Origin: Billgrantia gudaonensis
GTDB taxonomy: Bacteria > Pseudomonadota > Gammaproteobacteria > Pseudomonadales > Halomonadaceae
Assembly: GCF_900100195.1 (NCBI RefSeq)
Contig: NZ_FNES01000004.1
Span: forward strand, 223,209 to 287,208
Direction of reading: 5' to 3'
DNA: 64,000 nt
In this document: positions 12,001 through 19,182 of the stretch, piece by piece
Layout: the number at the start of each line of letters is the position of its first letter
How positions within the stretch are numbered: the stretch's first letter is position 1
Made by a program: the position numbers and the translations under genes
Notes under the pieces: generated by a model
Seen by the model: only the letters and a program-made list of their open reading frames with translations
The model's database searches: none
Told to the model about the DNA's origin: nothing

Positions 12001-15000
12001 AGCCGCCACGCCACCGGCGATCAGCACCGTGTTGGCGGCATCGCGCGCGCTCACGCCCAGCACCCCCATCTCGCCGGCATCCAGGCGCAGCAGGCGTGCA
12101 TCCACCGTACGCTGGGACACCAGGGCACTCGCCGAACCGGCCACCCCCGCGCCCTTGGCGCCGGTCGCCACGGCCACGGCGGCGGAAGCCAGCACGCTCC
12201 AGCCATCGCGCACGGCATTGATGGCCAGATCGCCGCTGGTCCAGTCATCGATGTCGGCCACTTCCGCCAGGGTCTCGCCATCCTGAATGGCGATGGCAGC
12301 AGCGCCGGCCACGGCCACCGACTTGCCGGAGCCCTTGGAAACGGCAGCGCCGCCGGAAAGCAGCCCCAGGTGGGTGCTGTCGTTGGCCGCCACGCTGACA
12401 TCGCCCTCGGCGTCGAAGGCCTCCAGACCGCGAATCGCTGCCACCGTCACGTCATTGCCGACGTGCACCAGTGCCGAGCCGGACAGCCCCACCCCCGTGC
12501 TGGACTGCTGACTGCCACCGCTGCCACCGCCCTGGCCGAGCTTGCCCTGCAGTTCGGCGATGACGTCGTCGTACTTGGCCTGATTGTTGGGCCACTTGCC
12601 AGGATCGTCTTCCCCGGAACCACTTCCGCCACTACTGCCACCACTATCCTGCGGCGCCTGGGTCTTGCTGCCGGCCACGCTACCCGCAATGGCCACATCG
12701 ACGATGACACCGCCGTTGTCGGCCGACACCTCGACGTTGCCGCCTACCGCGAGGCTGCCCAGCGGCGATGCGTTCTCGTCGGCGCTGCCGATCCAGGCAC
12801 GGGTATCGCGCTCGACCACGCTGACGCCGGCCGAGGCCCCCACGGCGGCCTGACCGGAACTCGAGAAGCTGCCGGTGAGATTGATGACGTAGCTGTCGTC
12901 GTTGGCGCTCACCCGCAGCGCCGGGCTATCGGCGTCATCGGAGTCGACGTGACCATTGCCCACTTTGATGGCACCGTCGTTGCCGATGCCGGCATGAGTC
13001 TGGTTGTCCACCACGTTGGCGATGGCCGAGGCGTTGAAGGCGACCTTCAGCGCCTTGCCGCCCGACGCACCGATGCCCAGCACCAGACCGCCATTGTCGG
13101 CTCGGACATCGAGGCTATCGGCGAGCAACGTCACGCCGGACTCGATCTCGGCGTTGGCCTTGCTGCCAAGCACGTTGGCGGTGAACCCGGCGCCGATCGC
13201 CACTCCGTCGGACTCGGTGCCCACCGACGGCTTCTGGACCAGCGATTTCTGCCACTTGCGCGCGTTGAGGTCGTTGCCCCCTCCCAGACCCGGCAGGTTG
13301 AGATTGCCCACCGCGTTGAAGAGGTCGTTGACGCTCTCGGCGGTAACGGACACCGCTTGGCCGTCTTGCGGATCCAGGCCATCGGCGATCGACGCCGCGC
13401 CGTCGACGTTGAGCCGCGCGCCGTCTCGAATGCGCGCATCGCTATGCTGATCGAGCACGAAGACGTTGGCCGCGGCAGCGAGTGCCAGCTTCTCGCCATT
13501 GGCCGTGGCCTGGGTCCAGCTGTCGAAACTGCCCTTGAGCCCGAAGGTGGAGCCGAGATAGCCGCCAACCGTGGCTATCAGAGCCGGGATCTGCTGCTCC
13601 AGCGGCGTGCCCAGTTTTTCCCAGCGATCCGTATCGCCAAAATCCTCGGCGGAAAGATCGATGGTGGTATCGTCATCGCCAGTGAACTCGTAGACGTTGC
13701 CGGCATCGCCGCCGGCCGAGTGGTCGTCGGCCACCAGCACGGACTCGCCCTTGTCGAGCGTGACCTCTCCGTTATCACTCTGGTAGGTGGCATTCGCCTC
13801 ACCGTCGACCATGTCCTCGATCTGACTGACGAGATTGGCGCCGAATAGGCTGCCCGGATCGATCTCGTTGAGGCTCTGGGCATCGACGTCGATCGTCTCG
13901 CCGGCATCCAGGTCGACGTTGCCTTCGATGGTGGCCGTGGCACCGTTGTCGAGAATGCCCACGCTGGCAGCACCGGAAATGGCGACCTTGGCGGTCTGGT
14001 CCTCTTTCTCCGTGCCGTTTTCCGTCTGCTTCTTGTCCTTGGCGCTGCCGTCTGCGGTGCCGCTGGTGCCGGTCTTGCTGGCGATCTTGTTCTTGACCCG
14101 ATCGGACAATGGATTGCTCTTGCTGTCCGGGCCGGCCACGCCATCCTTGGCCGCCGAACCCGAGGCGCTCACGCTGGGTCGATGCTGGCTGAGGGCGGTG
14201 ACCTCGACGCTCCCGCCCGCCTCGATGTCGCTACGCGTGGCGACCAGCTCGCCATCACGATTGCGGTCCTCGTCGAGACCGAGACGCGCCTCGGCCACGT
14301 TGCTGTCGACCAGCACGGCCACGGCCGCCGCCAGGTCGAGCGACTCGCCGTCGCCCCCGGAAAGCTTGTCCTTCAGCGACGAAACCTTGAGCTTGTCGCC
14401 CACGCTGCCGGCCCAGCTCTTCAACTTATCCTTGACCGGGTCGAACACCACCAGTGGGGATTTCGCGGTACTCTTGCCGGTACTCTTGGCGGTCTTCTCC
14501 GCACCATCCAGCAAGCCGCTTCCCTGGACCTCGGCCGTCCCTGCCGAGGCGGTCACGCCATTGCCGGACGTCGGCAAGGCAAAGAACTGAGTGCCGGAAA
14601 TGCCTTCGCGCTCGGTAGTGGCCTCCACGGTAATCGAGCCCCCGGCCGTGGCGGTTCCTGCCAACTGGGCCTCGGTGAGGCCGTTTTCCACCCCGACGGC
14701 CACGGCGACTCCCACCTTGCCCTTCGAGGCACCGGAAATGGCGGTGAGCGCACTACGGTCCACGGTGGCGGCATCGACCACGATGTCGCCACCCGCATCG
14801 AGCGTCGCCTCGTCCCAGACCATGACGCGCGACTCGGTATCGAGCACGGCCACCACCGCAGAGCCCGCCACACCGGCCACCCCCGACGGCGCGGCGGTCA
14901 CGCTCTGAGTGGTATCGACCCGACTGTTGAGGGTGATGTCGCCCGCAGCCGACAGTTCGCCATGCACATGGACGTTGCTGCGCGCCGTCAGCACGCTGAC

Positions 15001-18000
15001 GGAAACGCCTAGCCCCCATGCCTCCGTGGGTTTCAGCGACGCCGCCAGCTCGATTTCGCTATCGATGTCGATGTCGCCGGTCGCCGTCAGGCTGGCCTCT
15101 TCGCCGATCTCGATGGAGGAATCGGCGATCAGCGTGGAAATGCTGGCAAATACCGACAGCCCCTCCAGGAATCCCAGCGTCGAGTCGACGGCACCATCGA
15201 AAGTGGCATTGCCGCTCTCCACCTGTATTAGCGAGCGGTCGGGATCGACGATGCGCGAATCGATGACGATGTCACCCCCCTGGAGGGTCGCCTCACCGAT
15301 CGTGACGCTGAGATCGAACAGGCCCACATCCACGAAGCCGTTGGCCGGCCCGCCGTTGAAGTAGCTCATCGGCTGGGCATGCAGGGCCAGGGTACCGTCG
15401 TCACCGGCCGTCGAATCATCGTCGCCCAACGCGTTCAGGATGGCGCCGTCGTCGATCTCGATGGCCGCTGCCTCGAGAGTCAGATCGCCGCCATTGGTGA
15501 CCAAAGACGACGTATAAGACGACGTACCCAGTACCTCGATGGCATTGGCGGCCAGCGTGAGTTCATGTCCTTGGGTACCGATGCGGGCACCTTCGAGGGT
15601 CAAGGTACCGTCAGCCGCCAGGGTCACCGCATGATCGATCTGGGTATCGTTGACGCTGTCATCCAGAGTGACGTCGCCATCCCAGGCGTAGGTCAGATCC
15701 GCATCCCCGCTGACGTCCACCGCACCGAACGCATCCAGCGAGTCGCCCTGAGTCTGCGCCGATGCCATGACCTGAATGCGATCCCCCGCATGGTGGCTGG
15801 TCACATCGACGGTGTCGCTGGCGGCATCCAGATCCTGAATGCGGATATCGAACCGGGTGGCAACGCTGCTCGAACCGACCAGTTCGCCCACCACATGGGT
15901 CTGAAGGCGCAGCGCCTCGCCGCCGAACCCCGAGGCATCGACATCGGCTGCGGTGGCACCGTCATCGACCATCAAGACGGCAGACTCGACACCCGCCAGC
16001 AACGCCGTGACGCCACCATCGGATTCGTTGAAATCGTAGACCAGCTCGCTATCGCTGAGCTGCATGTCGCCGGCATGGGTGGCCACCAAGGTGTCGCTGC
16101 CGCCGCCGCCATCGATGTCGTGCTCGGCCATGGCAGTCAGTTGGAAGCGGTCGTCGCCGGCGCTGCCGGTGGCGGTCAGCTTGGCATCGGCGAGCATCGC
16201 CACGCTGACGCCACCGGCCTGCAGGGCATCGCTCTGCCAGGTCGTGCCCGAGACATCGGTCAGCCTCATGCCCAGCGCATCGAAGAGCGTCGCCACGGCG
16301 GCCGCTTCGGGACCCAGTCCCTCGACGGCGAGATCGCCATCGGCGGTGACATCGAGGCGCCCTGTCTCGAGGTCGAACTCGGCGGAAACGCCTTCGGCGC
16401 CGTCCAGCACCTCGACCAGCTCGCCCAGGGTGCGCACGTTGTCCAGACCGAGAGCCTGCTGCTCGGCGGCGCCCACGCTCAAACCGAGCCGCAGTGCATC
16501 GAGCAAATCGCCATTCTCGTCGTCGATCTCGCCGCCGCGCTCCTCCGCCTCGAGCACGCTGGCGTAGTCGTCGGTGCCGATCAGCTCGACCAGTGCGGTA
16601 TCGACTGAAACACCGTGGTAGCCGCTGGCATCGACCTCGAGATCCCCGCCGCTCCCGGCGCGGGTCACGCTCACCTTCTCGATGCTCTGGTACGTCGACT
16701 CGGTCTCGGTGCCGTCATCGACGAGAGTGAAGCCCGCACCATCCAGAATGACCTCATCGATGGCATCCGCCACGGCGAGTTCCAGGTGATCCTCCCCGGT
16801 GCCGCCAACGACGGTATTCGCTCCGGCTCCGGCCACCAGGCGGTTGTCACCGGCCACGGCATCGAACTCGCTCTCGCCCTGGCCACCGATCAGGGTGTCG
16901 TCGCCGCCGCCGCCCTGCAGATACACGTCACCGGTGAAGGCACTGGCATCCAGTCGGGTGTTGCCACCATCGATGGCCTGCAGCAAACCGCCCTCGATAT
17001 TGGACAGGGTATCCTTGCCGATCCGACGTTCCTGACTGAGGCTTGCCGTGTGAGACGCCGGGCCTTGAGCCGATGCGGCCACACCAAGCAGCGCAAGCTG
17101 AGCGTCACCCGGCTCGGCCTGAGTCATGAAATCGCCGACGAAGCGCACCGTCCAGGCCACGCTTCCATCGTCGGCATCGAGTTCGCGGGCCACCTGGACA
17201 TTGCCCGCACCGATGCCGTCCATACGTTCCAGCACCCGCTGGATCTCCAGCGCCTCGGCATCGGCGGCGATGGCTTCACTGCTGTCATCATCGAAGAAGA
17301 AATGGATCGCTTCGCCGCTGTCGCCGTCCCAAACGAGGCGCTGCTCCTCGACGGCATCGCCGTGGACGAGTTCGTCGTTCTCGAGTCTCAGAGCGCTGTC
17401 GGAGACTCCCCATACGCTGTCGTCGCCCTCGCCACCGTCGAGCATGTTGTCGCCGGCGTTGCCGAGCAGCACGTCGTCGCCGGCGCCGCCCTGGAGATCG
17501 TCGTTGCCGGCACCGCCATCCAGCAGATCATCGCCGCTGCCGCCGATCAGAGTGTCGTCACCGCCACGACCCTCGAGACGCACGTCACCGCTGAAGGCGC
17601 CGGCATCCAGCGTATTGGCGCTGTCGCCACCGATCAGGTTGGCCAGGCCGATGCCGTCCAGTTCATAGAGATCGTTGCCGTTCACCGATAGAGCCGAGTC
17701 GGTCAGCGTCATGTCAGCATCGGCCTCGAGGCGGATCAGGTCGCCTTCGTCGTCGAGCCCACCACCGCTGATGTCGCCGCTGCCGTCGGCAGAGAGCAGG
17801 AAGAGGTCGTCCTGATCGCTGCCGGTGGCGGTGACGTTTTCGCCCTGGACCTGGAAGGTCACGCCGCCCAGGGTGTAGCCGCTGGCATCGAGCGTCACCC
17901 CGGAACTTCCGGCCGCTGCCCCGAGGAGGATCTCCTCGGGATGCTCGCCAAAGCGCAGCACCTCGTCACCGTCGACCGTGACGACGCCGTCGCCGTTGTT

Positions 18001-19083
18001 CTCGTCGTCGGCCAGCGTAATGGTGCCACTAGAGCGCTCGACGAGGTAGCTGTCGCTGGCCTCCGCGGCGCTGACGAACTCGTCCTGCCCGCCGGTGGAG
18101 ATCAGCAGGTTGGCGCCGCTGCCGCCCTCCAGAGTGTCGTTGCCGCTACCGCCTTCCAGAATGTCACTGCCGGCCAGACCGCGCAGAATGACGTCATCGC
18201 TGCCGCCCGCCAGGGTGTCGTCGGCATCCGAGCCCTCCACGGTGCCGAAGCCGGAGACGCCGCCGGCTATGGCAGTGGCGGTGCCGTCGCCCAGGTCGAC
18301 GCTCACGCCCTCTTCGAAGTCCGCGTAGCTCAGGGTATCCTCGGCACGCCCGCGCAGCGCCTCCAGAGCGGAGAAGGTCACACCCTCGGCCTGTGCCCCG
18401 TCGGCGGGTGCCGGTCCGATGAGCACGCGGCTTTCACCCAGCACGCCGAAGCGCGTACCGCTGCCCTCGGCTTCGGCGGTGTGGTCACCGCTGCTGTCGT
18501 CCAGAGCGATTGCCGCCACACCGGTGAACGACAGCGCATCGCCACGCGAGCCGGCCCCCGCCTCGTCGCCATCCAAGGTCCAGGTGGCATCGTCGCTGCC
18601 GCTGTCGACGACGCGATCGTCGCCGTCTCCACCGGTGAAAATCAGCTCGAAGCCGTCGGCGCCGGTCACGTCCAGAGTGTCGTTGCCTTCCCCCCCCAGG
18701 AAGGTCAAGGTCACCCCATCGACATCGTCGAAGTGGCCGTCGAAGCTCAACGCATCGTCACTGTCGCTGCCCTCGATCTCGATGCCATCCGCTTTTGCCT
18801 TGTCGAGGTCGAAGATTTCCACCCGCTCGGAGCCATCTTCGGTACGCTCGACCAGCTCCAGCGCCGGCTCGCCGTCCTGTTCGGCCATGCGCAGGGCGAA
18901 GTCGCCACCGCCCGCTACGCTGGCGGTCAGCGGGTCGGCGGAGAGCAGCATGCGCGGTTCCAGGCCTTCGAACACGAAGGCAGAACGCTCGGCCCTGGCC
19001 CGCCGAGCTCGTTGAGTGCGGCGCGCCAGGCGCGAGACGAATTGCGAAAGCGGCTTCCGGAGGGGACGGAAGGGGCGTTTCAT
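1..19083 (-). CDS. Giant LEPR-XLL / RTX-like repeat protein (3' end beyond window)
   Basis: A very large, probably secreted or surface-bound protein; its function is unknown. The frame is open from ATG 19083 (AGGAG at 19091-19095) to the window edge, 6,361 codons, and the C-terminus is missing. Residues 1-40 are Arg-rich; residues 41-48 read LEPRMLLS, the LEPR-XLL signature found at the N-terminus of huge repeat-rich bacterial proteins. RTX-like GGxGxD blocks (for example GGSGDDLLDGGAGNDDL) lie near residues 290-325, 495-560 and 720-760. Residues about 1,360-4,670 hold about forty degenerate repeats: a small-residue strand such as AGAGKVALAGSIGIN, then an A-x-I-x-G-G strand, then a GDVSVxA strand. 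The rest resembles filamentous-haemagglutinin sequence, with recurring GGIG...PL strands. Acidic linkers (about 7440-7570) and Lys-rich inserts (about 13990-14530) interrupt it. It is the last visible gene of a tolC-unknown-sapC operon. The fold as beta-helix and the role as adhesin or S-layer-like filament are inferences. Confidence 0.93.
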   Translation of the reverse strand, partial: MKRPFRPLRKPLSQFVSRLARRTQRARRARAERSAFVFEGLEPRMLLSADPLTASVAGGGDFALRMAEQDGEPALELVERTEDGSERVEIFDLDKAKADGIEIEGSDSDDALSFDGHFDDVDGVTLTFLGGEGNDTLDVTGADGFELIFTGGDGDDRVVDSGSDDATWTLDGDEAGAGSRGDALSFTGVAAIALDDSSGDHTAEAEGSGTRFGVLGESRVLIGPAPADGAQAEGVTFSALEALRGRAEDTLSYADFEEGVSVDLGDGTATAIAGGVSGFGTVEGSDADDTLAGGSDDVILRGLAGSDILEGGSGNDTLEGGSGANLLISTGGQDEFVSAAEASDSYLVERSSGTITLADDENNGDGVVTVDGDEVLRFGEHPEEILLGAAAGSSGVTLDASGYTLGGVTFQVQGENVTATGSDQDDLFLLSADGSGDISGGGLDDEGDLIRLEADADMTLTDSALSVNGNDLYELDGIGLANLIGGDSANTLDAGAFSGDVRLEGRGGDDTLIGGSGDDLLDGGAGNDDLQGGAGDDVLLGNAGDNMLDGGEGDDSVWGVSDSALRLENDELVHGDAVEEQRLVWDGDSGEAIHFFFDDDSSEAIAADAEALEIQRVLERMDGIGAGNVQVARELDADDGSVAWTVRFVGDFMTQAEPGDAQLALLGVAASAQGPASHTASLSQERRIGKDTLSNIEGGLLQAIDGGNTRLDASAFTGDVYLQGGGGDDTLIGGQGESEFDAVAGDNRLVAGAGANTVVGGTGEDHLELAVADAIDEVILDGAGFTLVDDGTETESTYQSIEKVSVTRAGSGGDLEVDASGYHGVSVDTALVELIGTDDYASVLEAEERGGEIDDENGDLLDALRLGLSVGAAEQQALGLDNVRTLGELVEVLDGAEGVSAEFDLETGRLDVTADGDLAVEGLGPEAAAVATLFDALGMRLTDVSGTTWQSDALQAGGVSVAMLADAKLTATGSAGDDRFQLTAMAEHDIDGGGGSDTLVATHAGDMQLSDSELVYDFNESDGGVTALLAGVESAVLMVDDGATAADVDASGFGGEALRLQTHVVGELVGSSSVATRFDIRIQDLDAASDTVDVTSHHAGDRIQVMASAQTQGDSLDAFGAVDVSGDADLTYAWDGDVTLDDSVNDTQIDHAVTLAADGTLTLEGARIGTQGHELTLAANAIEVLGTSSYTSSLVTNGGDLTLEAAAIEIDDGAILNALGDDDSTAGDDGTLALHAQPMSYFNGGPANGFVDVGLFDLSVTIGEATLQGGDIVIDSRIVDPDRSLIQVESGNATFDGAVDSTLGFLEGLSVFASISTLIADSSIEIGEEASLTATGDIDIDSEIELAASLKPTEAWGLGVSVSVLTARSNVHVHGELSAAGDITLNSRVDTTQSVTAAPSGVAGVAGSAVVAVLDTESRVMVWDEATLDAGGDIVVDAATVDRSALTAISGASKGKVGVAVAVGVENGLTEAQLAGTATAGGSITVEATTEREGISGTQFFALPTSGNGVTASAGTAEVQGSGLLDGAEKTAKSTGKSTAKSPLVVFDPVKDKLKSWAGSVGDKLKVSSLKDKLSGGDGESLDLAAAVAVLVDSNVAEARLGLDEDRNRDGELVATRSDIEAGGSVEVTALSQHRPSVSASGSAAKDGVAGPDSKSNPLSDRVKNKIASKTGTSGTADGSAKDKKQTENGTEKEDQTAKVAISGAASVGILDNGATATIEGNVDLDAGETIDVDAQSLNEIDPGSLFGANLVSQIEDMVDGEANATYQSDNGEVTLDKGESVLVADDHSAGGDAGNVYEFTGDDDTTIDLSAEDFGDTDRWEKLGTPLEQQIPALIATVGGYLGSTFGLKGSFDSWTQATANGEKLALAAAANVFVLDQHSDARIRDGARLNVDGAASIADGLDPQDGQAVSVTAESVNDLFNAVGNLNLPGLGGGNDLNARKWQKSLVQKPSVGTESDGVAIGAGFTANVLGSKANAEIESGVTLLADSLDVRADNGGLVLGIGASGGKALKVAFNASAIANVVDNQTHAGIGNDGAIKVGNGHVDSDDADSPALRVSANDDSYVINLTGSFSSSGQAAVGASAGVSVVERDTRAWIGSADENASPLGSLAVGGNVEVSADNGGVIVDVAIAGSVAGSKTQAPQDSGGSSGGSGSGEDDPGKWPNNQAKYDDVIAELQGKLGQGGGSGGSQQSSTGVGLSGSALVHVGNDVTVAAIRGLEAFDAEGDVSVAANDSTHLGLLSGGAAVSKGSGKSVAVAGAAAIAIQDGETLAEVADIDDWTSGDLAINAVRDGWSVLASAAVAVATGAKGAGVAGSASALVSQRTVDARLLRLDAGEMGVLGVSARDAANTVLIAGGVAAGGNAGVGGSAAVSYLSHEVNAEVSEIAAAASRLAVESVEVLADSDALVVSLAGSAGVATGGKGFGLAGSVGVNIVENTTTARLDQAHFDLSDSSASEADVSVIARDRASIWSLAGAVGVGSSAGFGAGIGVNSVANDTTAAVEGGSLRGAEQVSVLAEATGLIRSFAIGVGASNKVAGSGSVAANLLANGLTARVEDADVEVVEDADRDDSGGLAVAVDDTAQVISITGAAAGAGKAALAGSVSVNVLGNDRVAEIEGGTIDAAGDVLLDARGDTLVVAVALGGAGAGKVGLAGAVTVAVVSGETRAQVFGGADITAGGGITVQAVDASRLVVVSLGAAGAGKVAGGLSSSTTQLDNAILASVADSDLTAGEDVRVFAGLADDQAFDEFDFAAVGLDVDLASYGTEPADGEDDSDIAERDTGKLDMSAGIINVSIAGAGGGSAAGAGAVGLNWLRTSVRAEIEGSDSVIEADNDVSVAARDRSQLLNFAFGVAGAGKLAGGAAIAFNYIGGDPSNPSRSLQSDDGTDTSQDMRTVDSEPTGANPGEVAAVIDGATVTADADDDGSGDVSVTASAESTLFNLTAGGAGAGKVALAGSIGINFVKHDVKALIEGGADVHGSSVSVLADVAPISINVAGAASGAGAAAIAGASATTDLNSSVIARISGADTSVTATHGDVSVEAELRRLHSDSIISNDDLTQDGDVDDEDVRSPEDVDTGDDELSAPSPTEADDQIFSFALSGSGAGKAAVAGALSLNWLRSTAEASIEGATVEAMQGAVTVAARDDIGMSSFTVAVGAAGAFALSGYMSYNYVGGNPGDSGDDETNRVSARIEDGAEVTAQSIGIEATSDSAISSYVLGASVAGFAAIAGSTSLNFTRKLVEAEVDDASLTATNGDIAIEANDTSTILSAAGQVSVAVKGAAAGLTVAYNDIANTVRAGATDASLETQSEGDVLIDANAATSGLTVVAGVSYGTFGSAAANAVSALVGNQVDAFIDGGSVTADGNVRVHADSQDRNLIVVGTVSVGIAAVGGSVGVNLMDTHTAAWVGGGASVTARGNGDAMTVRKNGDAGFEDASRSGVAVLATSQASFDSFAVSVAGSVGGGLAANVTVDGIAGSTRAYVDRAAVNSDADAVVRALHRSVGDSGGGSANISGGASLVAGVDTSLMSHQTTAYVRGQGDEDVVDVSADGDVIIEAQADLDLTSVVVGVGGGAVGAAGSAGAVKLDLATHAYAEDARLEAGNDIRIDAGNEVEARFVVGAVSVGSVAAGASVAVGLLDPVAEAEVLGSQLTAGRDIAVNAEQKLQTGITVATASIGSAAIAGSVSVMTSNAETTAHVGASDAGRASALDAGNDVDIAAVTQTRMNPRDSAGDYAQAVGSATAGFVGAGASVDVMVLRENTAATIGNGTRVEADGDITVDAELTRTINSTVIAFGLGAGAAFNGSISVISLGSGLTEANQEEIEELDSLLGDAFGNSGDFAMPGQDDDVSEPEDELDEDEQAEFEENYDEPDNPGGDTQANRQRNNDALTRLSFDVALPEQDADGQTVGDTAATVGRDVTLEAGGDITVEADETLDSSTLTGAGGASLVASVGASLSVLEQKGAVTASVGAGSTLEAGGDISVDAGYDGDASLESYGGTASLKYSVAGQSATLLDSSEQLAYLEGETGNRDGVSVTQAETLSVLANADRDYSLEAAGGAVGQIAVGLSVAIVEVTGGTEAHIGQGATLGDRHAVDDDQNLDAIVDEVTVSASSDDTIDVLAVAVGAGAAGGAGVDMEVTLDNAVTAYLAKGSSTLAGSVAIEAYQTPEISAEVFGVSAGGGAVGVSGSYVTLAADIEAWLGTPDGNAEGLSLTAEQLRVEASLKRPDGGNGDTVHAEATGISGAVLGVDASFLRLTDTTRAIATIGASASVTLMALPAYQQQRLKALQDRLSDDTYADDDLWGDWDVPDDPADSLTVDDLPAPTVRLSVEASQASRLVGDLGSYAGGGVAVGMALASLDQRTETEARVDDGAEVEVFGAEAANDASGSPVSVVALTEQVSRLHTEAIAGGLGAGAGVEVELVSDGSVLTEVGDEARLNVFASDATLTLTATQTLDVDGTLRAVAGGVIAGAGANADYFLSPDTQVTIGAGADLDAGAISAKATSNVLKTAVAGAGDYNSDGEVYGLAAGGGAGTLMTVETTTRVEVGEDATLTARTDTGSGDINLRAFNDIDVRDQGSLIAGGLLSGGGMNTEIDADAVTATVSVGDGSNVTAHGDLYLAANTQANLAAVIYIDSYAGVSVSVGTSSASISPLNQVQLNGASVTALDTAWLMAGRNSSQISDEYRVVATVDTFSTSALPIDDVDATATLHRDNRIHVDADSEVLTRGDINLLAEDFDGAAMLARAKAVNWVNAAAGAIDAALGGGGTENTGGTADAESTGSVTVDGHLETGLDRNQRLVIDLADGVSLDEIDEGNLPLDELFEAVDGFDDIGFSLRIGGVDTELFDDLKEAKDRLENYLGVGSDRVIEEFRAEVERLEQRLIDQGLAEEVDGETVLLNPDIVEIVLDDIDATAGRIDVRADHLVGSGDLVSPKGSNVTVVNKTPGWIVVNDITIPETLGGLYFNGVEMASDDTIVEANIATSAGQAPNFGYSGDPDANPTPTVTIVNTYANVPDSEHEAEIREALGVGEGFELVIDAFDRDAVMSSVKIQGNVYAPLADALILAGKDFVLDNDAESILDGDGASMVLGSLDLAAEDTIEISGASRHTLGELPYKTIREFTEGWTAPAGMETFDTSDMPDWLADFFEKINERIEENDRTDEMFEALEDMSRGDLTVARTINIEADLINLNGRIESGVDHFDVTITSDDADIIRRNLARGESSAFRLKDASQRSGLDIGFNPETLQIELTDAVVGGGDVTIDGRLINTGTGEIDVMAGYGSIDVDNQTAYALSLADLNVENPGDGSLTLIDRYRDSGDVISKLEVSRQEDGNFRVEQDGSESIYTLSQMLGNEAINDDGDTLDLEFLPKANTRYAFEVLQVEETRKKYVISTSEWAGIDALASDPPDDYESSTQTLSKKLLPEGESDKGYIYLGDDDQNDYQYRSETTDEDDFPDDGGDGVRYVGDPDSDDEDVRKQAIKLSDDEYVDEGYYYTSGLEEVDSTWYGKKTYELELTSRTIESIRHTHDIAADNAVGIDFFGREQGSITVSSVGDIVLDGDVAAGATGSVTLESTQGRIVNGADDTPSVSGAEIDLDAASGIGHVSADEPSPVVVEMLDPADDTDFRGSLSATSDSGDILLHGNGSLTIDQVVANRGDVELSVVRSLQGDDDDSLVAGQAITLSAGSDIGSQEQRLRLDTSHRDASATEVQRANDVLVIDNGQGGGDVFIEEIDGHLRVDSIETAGDVTVHVTTGDLLDVNATAERDERTYEELKDGVWAALSLTDGTRQEEAIERKENRRTGEYEEYWRVRLDQSDDRLGELEHGQRYQFREVGEHAVLVVLDEDGELVRAADLAPSGDEGAEHRLYTGHASYQTLARDALESVDTLDLDDLGDADLAAALEVLASNGGHVIKRDELALSDGAEVTYRRWVAYDPDTSFRFSESRRTAYAEQGMGEEEIETLETTRTERYHELHDNYAGETDVYRQDHVVELSDEEREDTIGNIKVWTEKQLLSLVGEGLLKETTDTQVEIEEPNIDAGGAITIVTQSGSVGSVDGYEVISLDGGENAFQGLTDDQRVMLSAAERNDITYIEGGLLDTEVDFRVESLGDDGNRLIATFTGDGDWNDSGFEIGDTLYLNGEETLNYTENGRYLTIESIDGRELAMSTEADVQAETGQSIQLGKVLLDPLGAGDDVDLTHIVIDQREDVNVAQRDASSGISVDAAEALYLGSEDDLVLSHIRAGADLRIKVGGGIVADGAVIEATDAILEAATGGIGTRANPIELRLGSDGDGLITARAQESIHLETVDGRDITVASLYSERGDVVLDSAGDIRDGLAHDLLKVLADTITLTAAGGIGDLAAGDALEV

Positions 19084-19182
19084 GGCAGTTCTCCTGCGTT
19101 GTCGAGGCGCCGTCAGCGGCTTTTGTCGTTATTCGCGGCCGCTCTGGCGAACGGCACGGCGTCATGGGGAAATCGGTCCTGC

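Noticed and set aside
88-18986. Long plus-strand open frames opposite the giant gene, several of 400-700 codons
   Set aside because: They are antisense to a continuous coding frame, have no ribosome sites or recognisable domains, and have the Ala/Gly/Arg/His-rich composition expected from the complement of a high-GC, Gly/Asp-rich gene.
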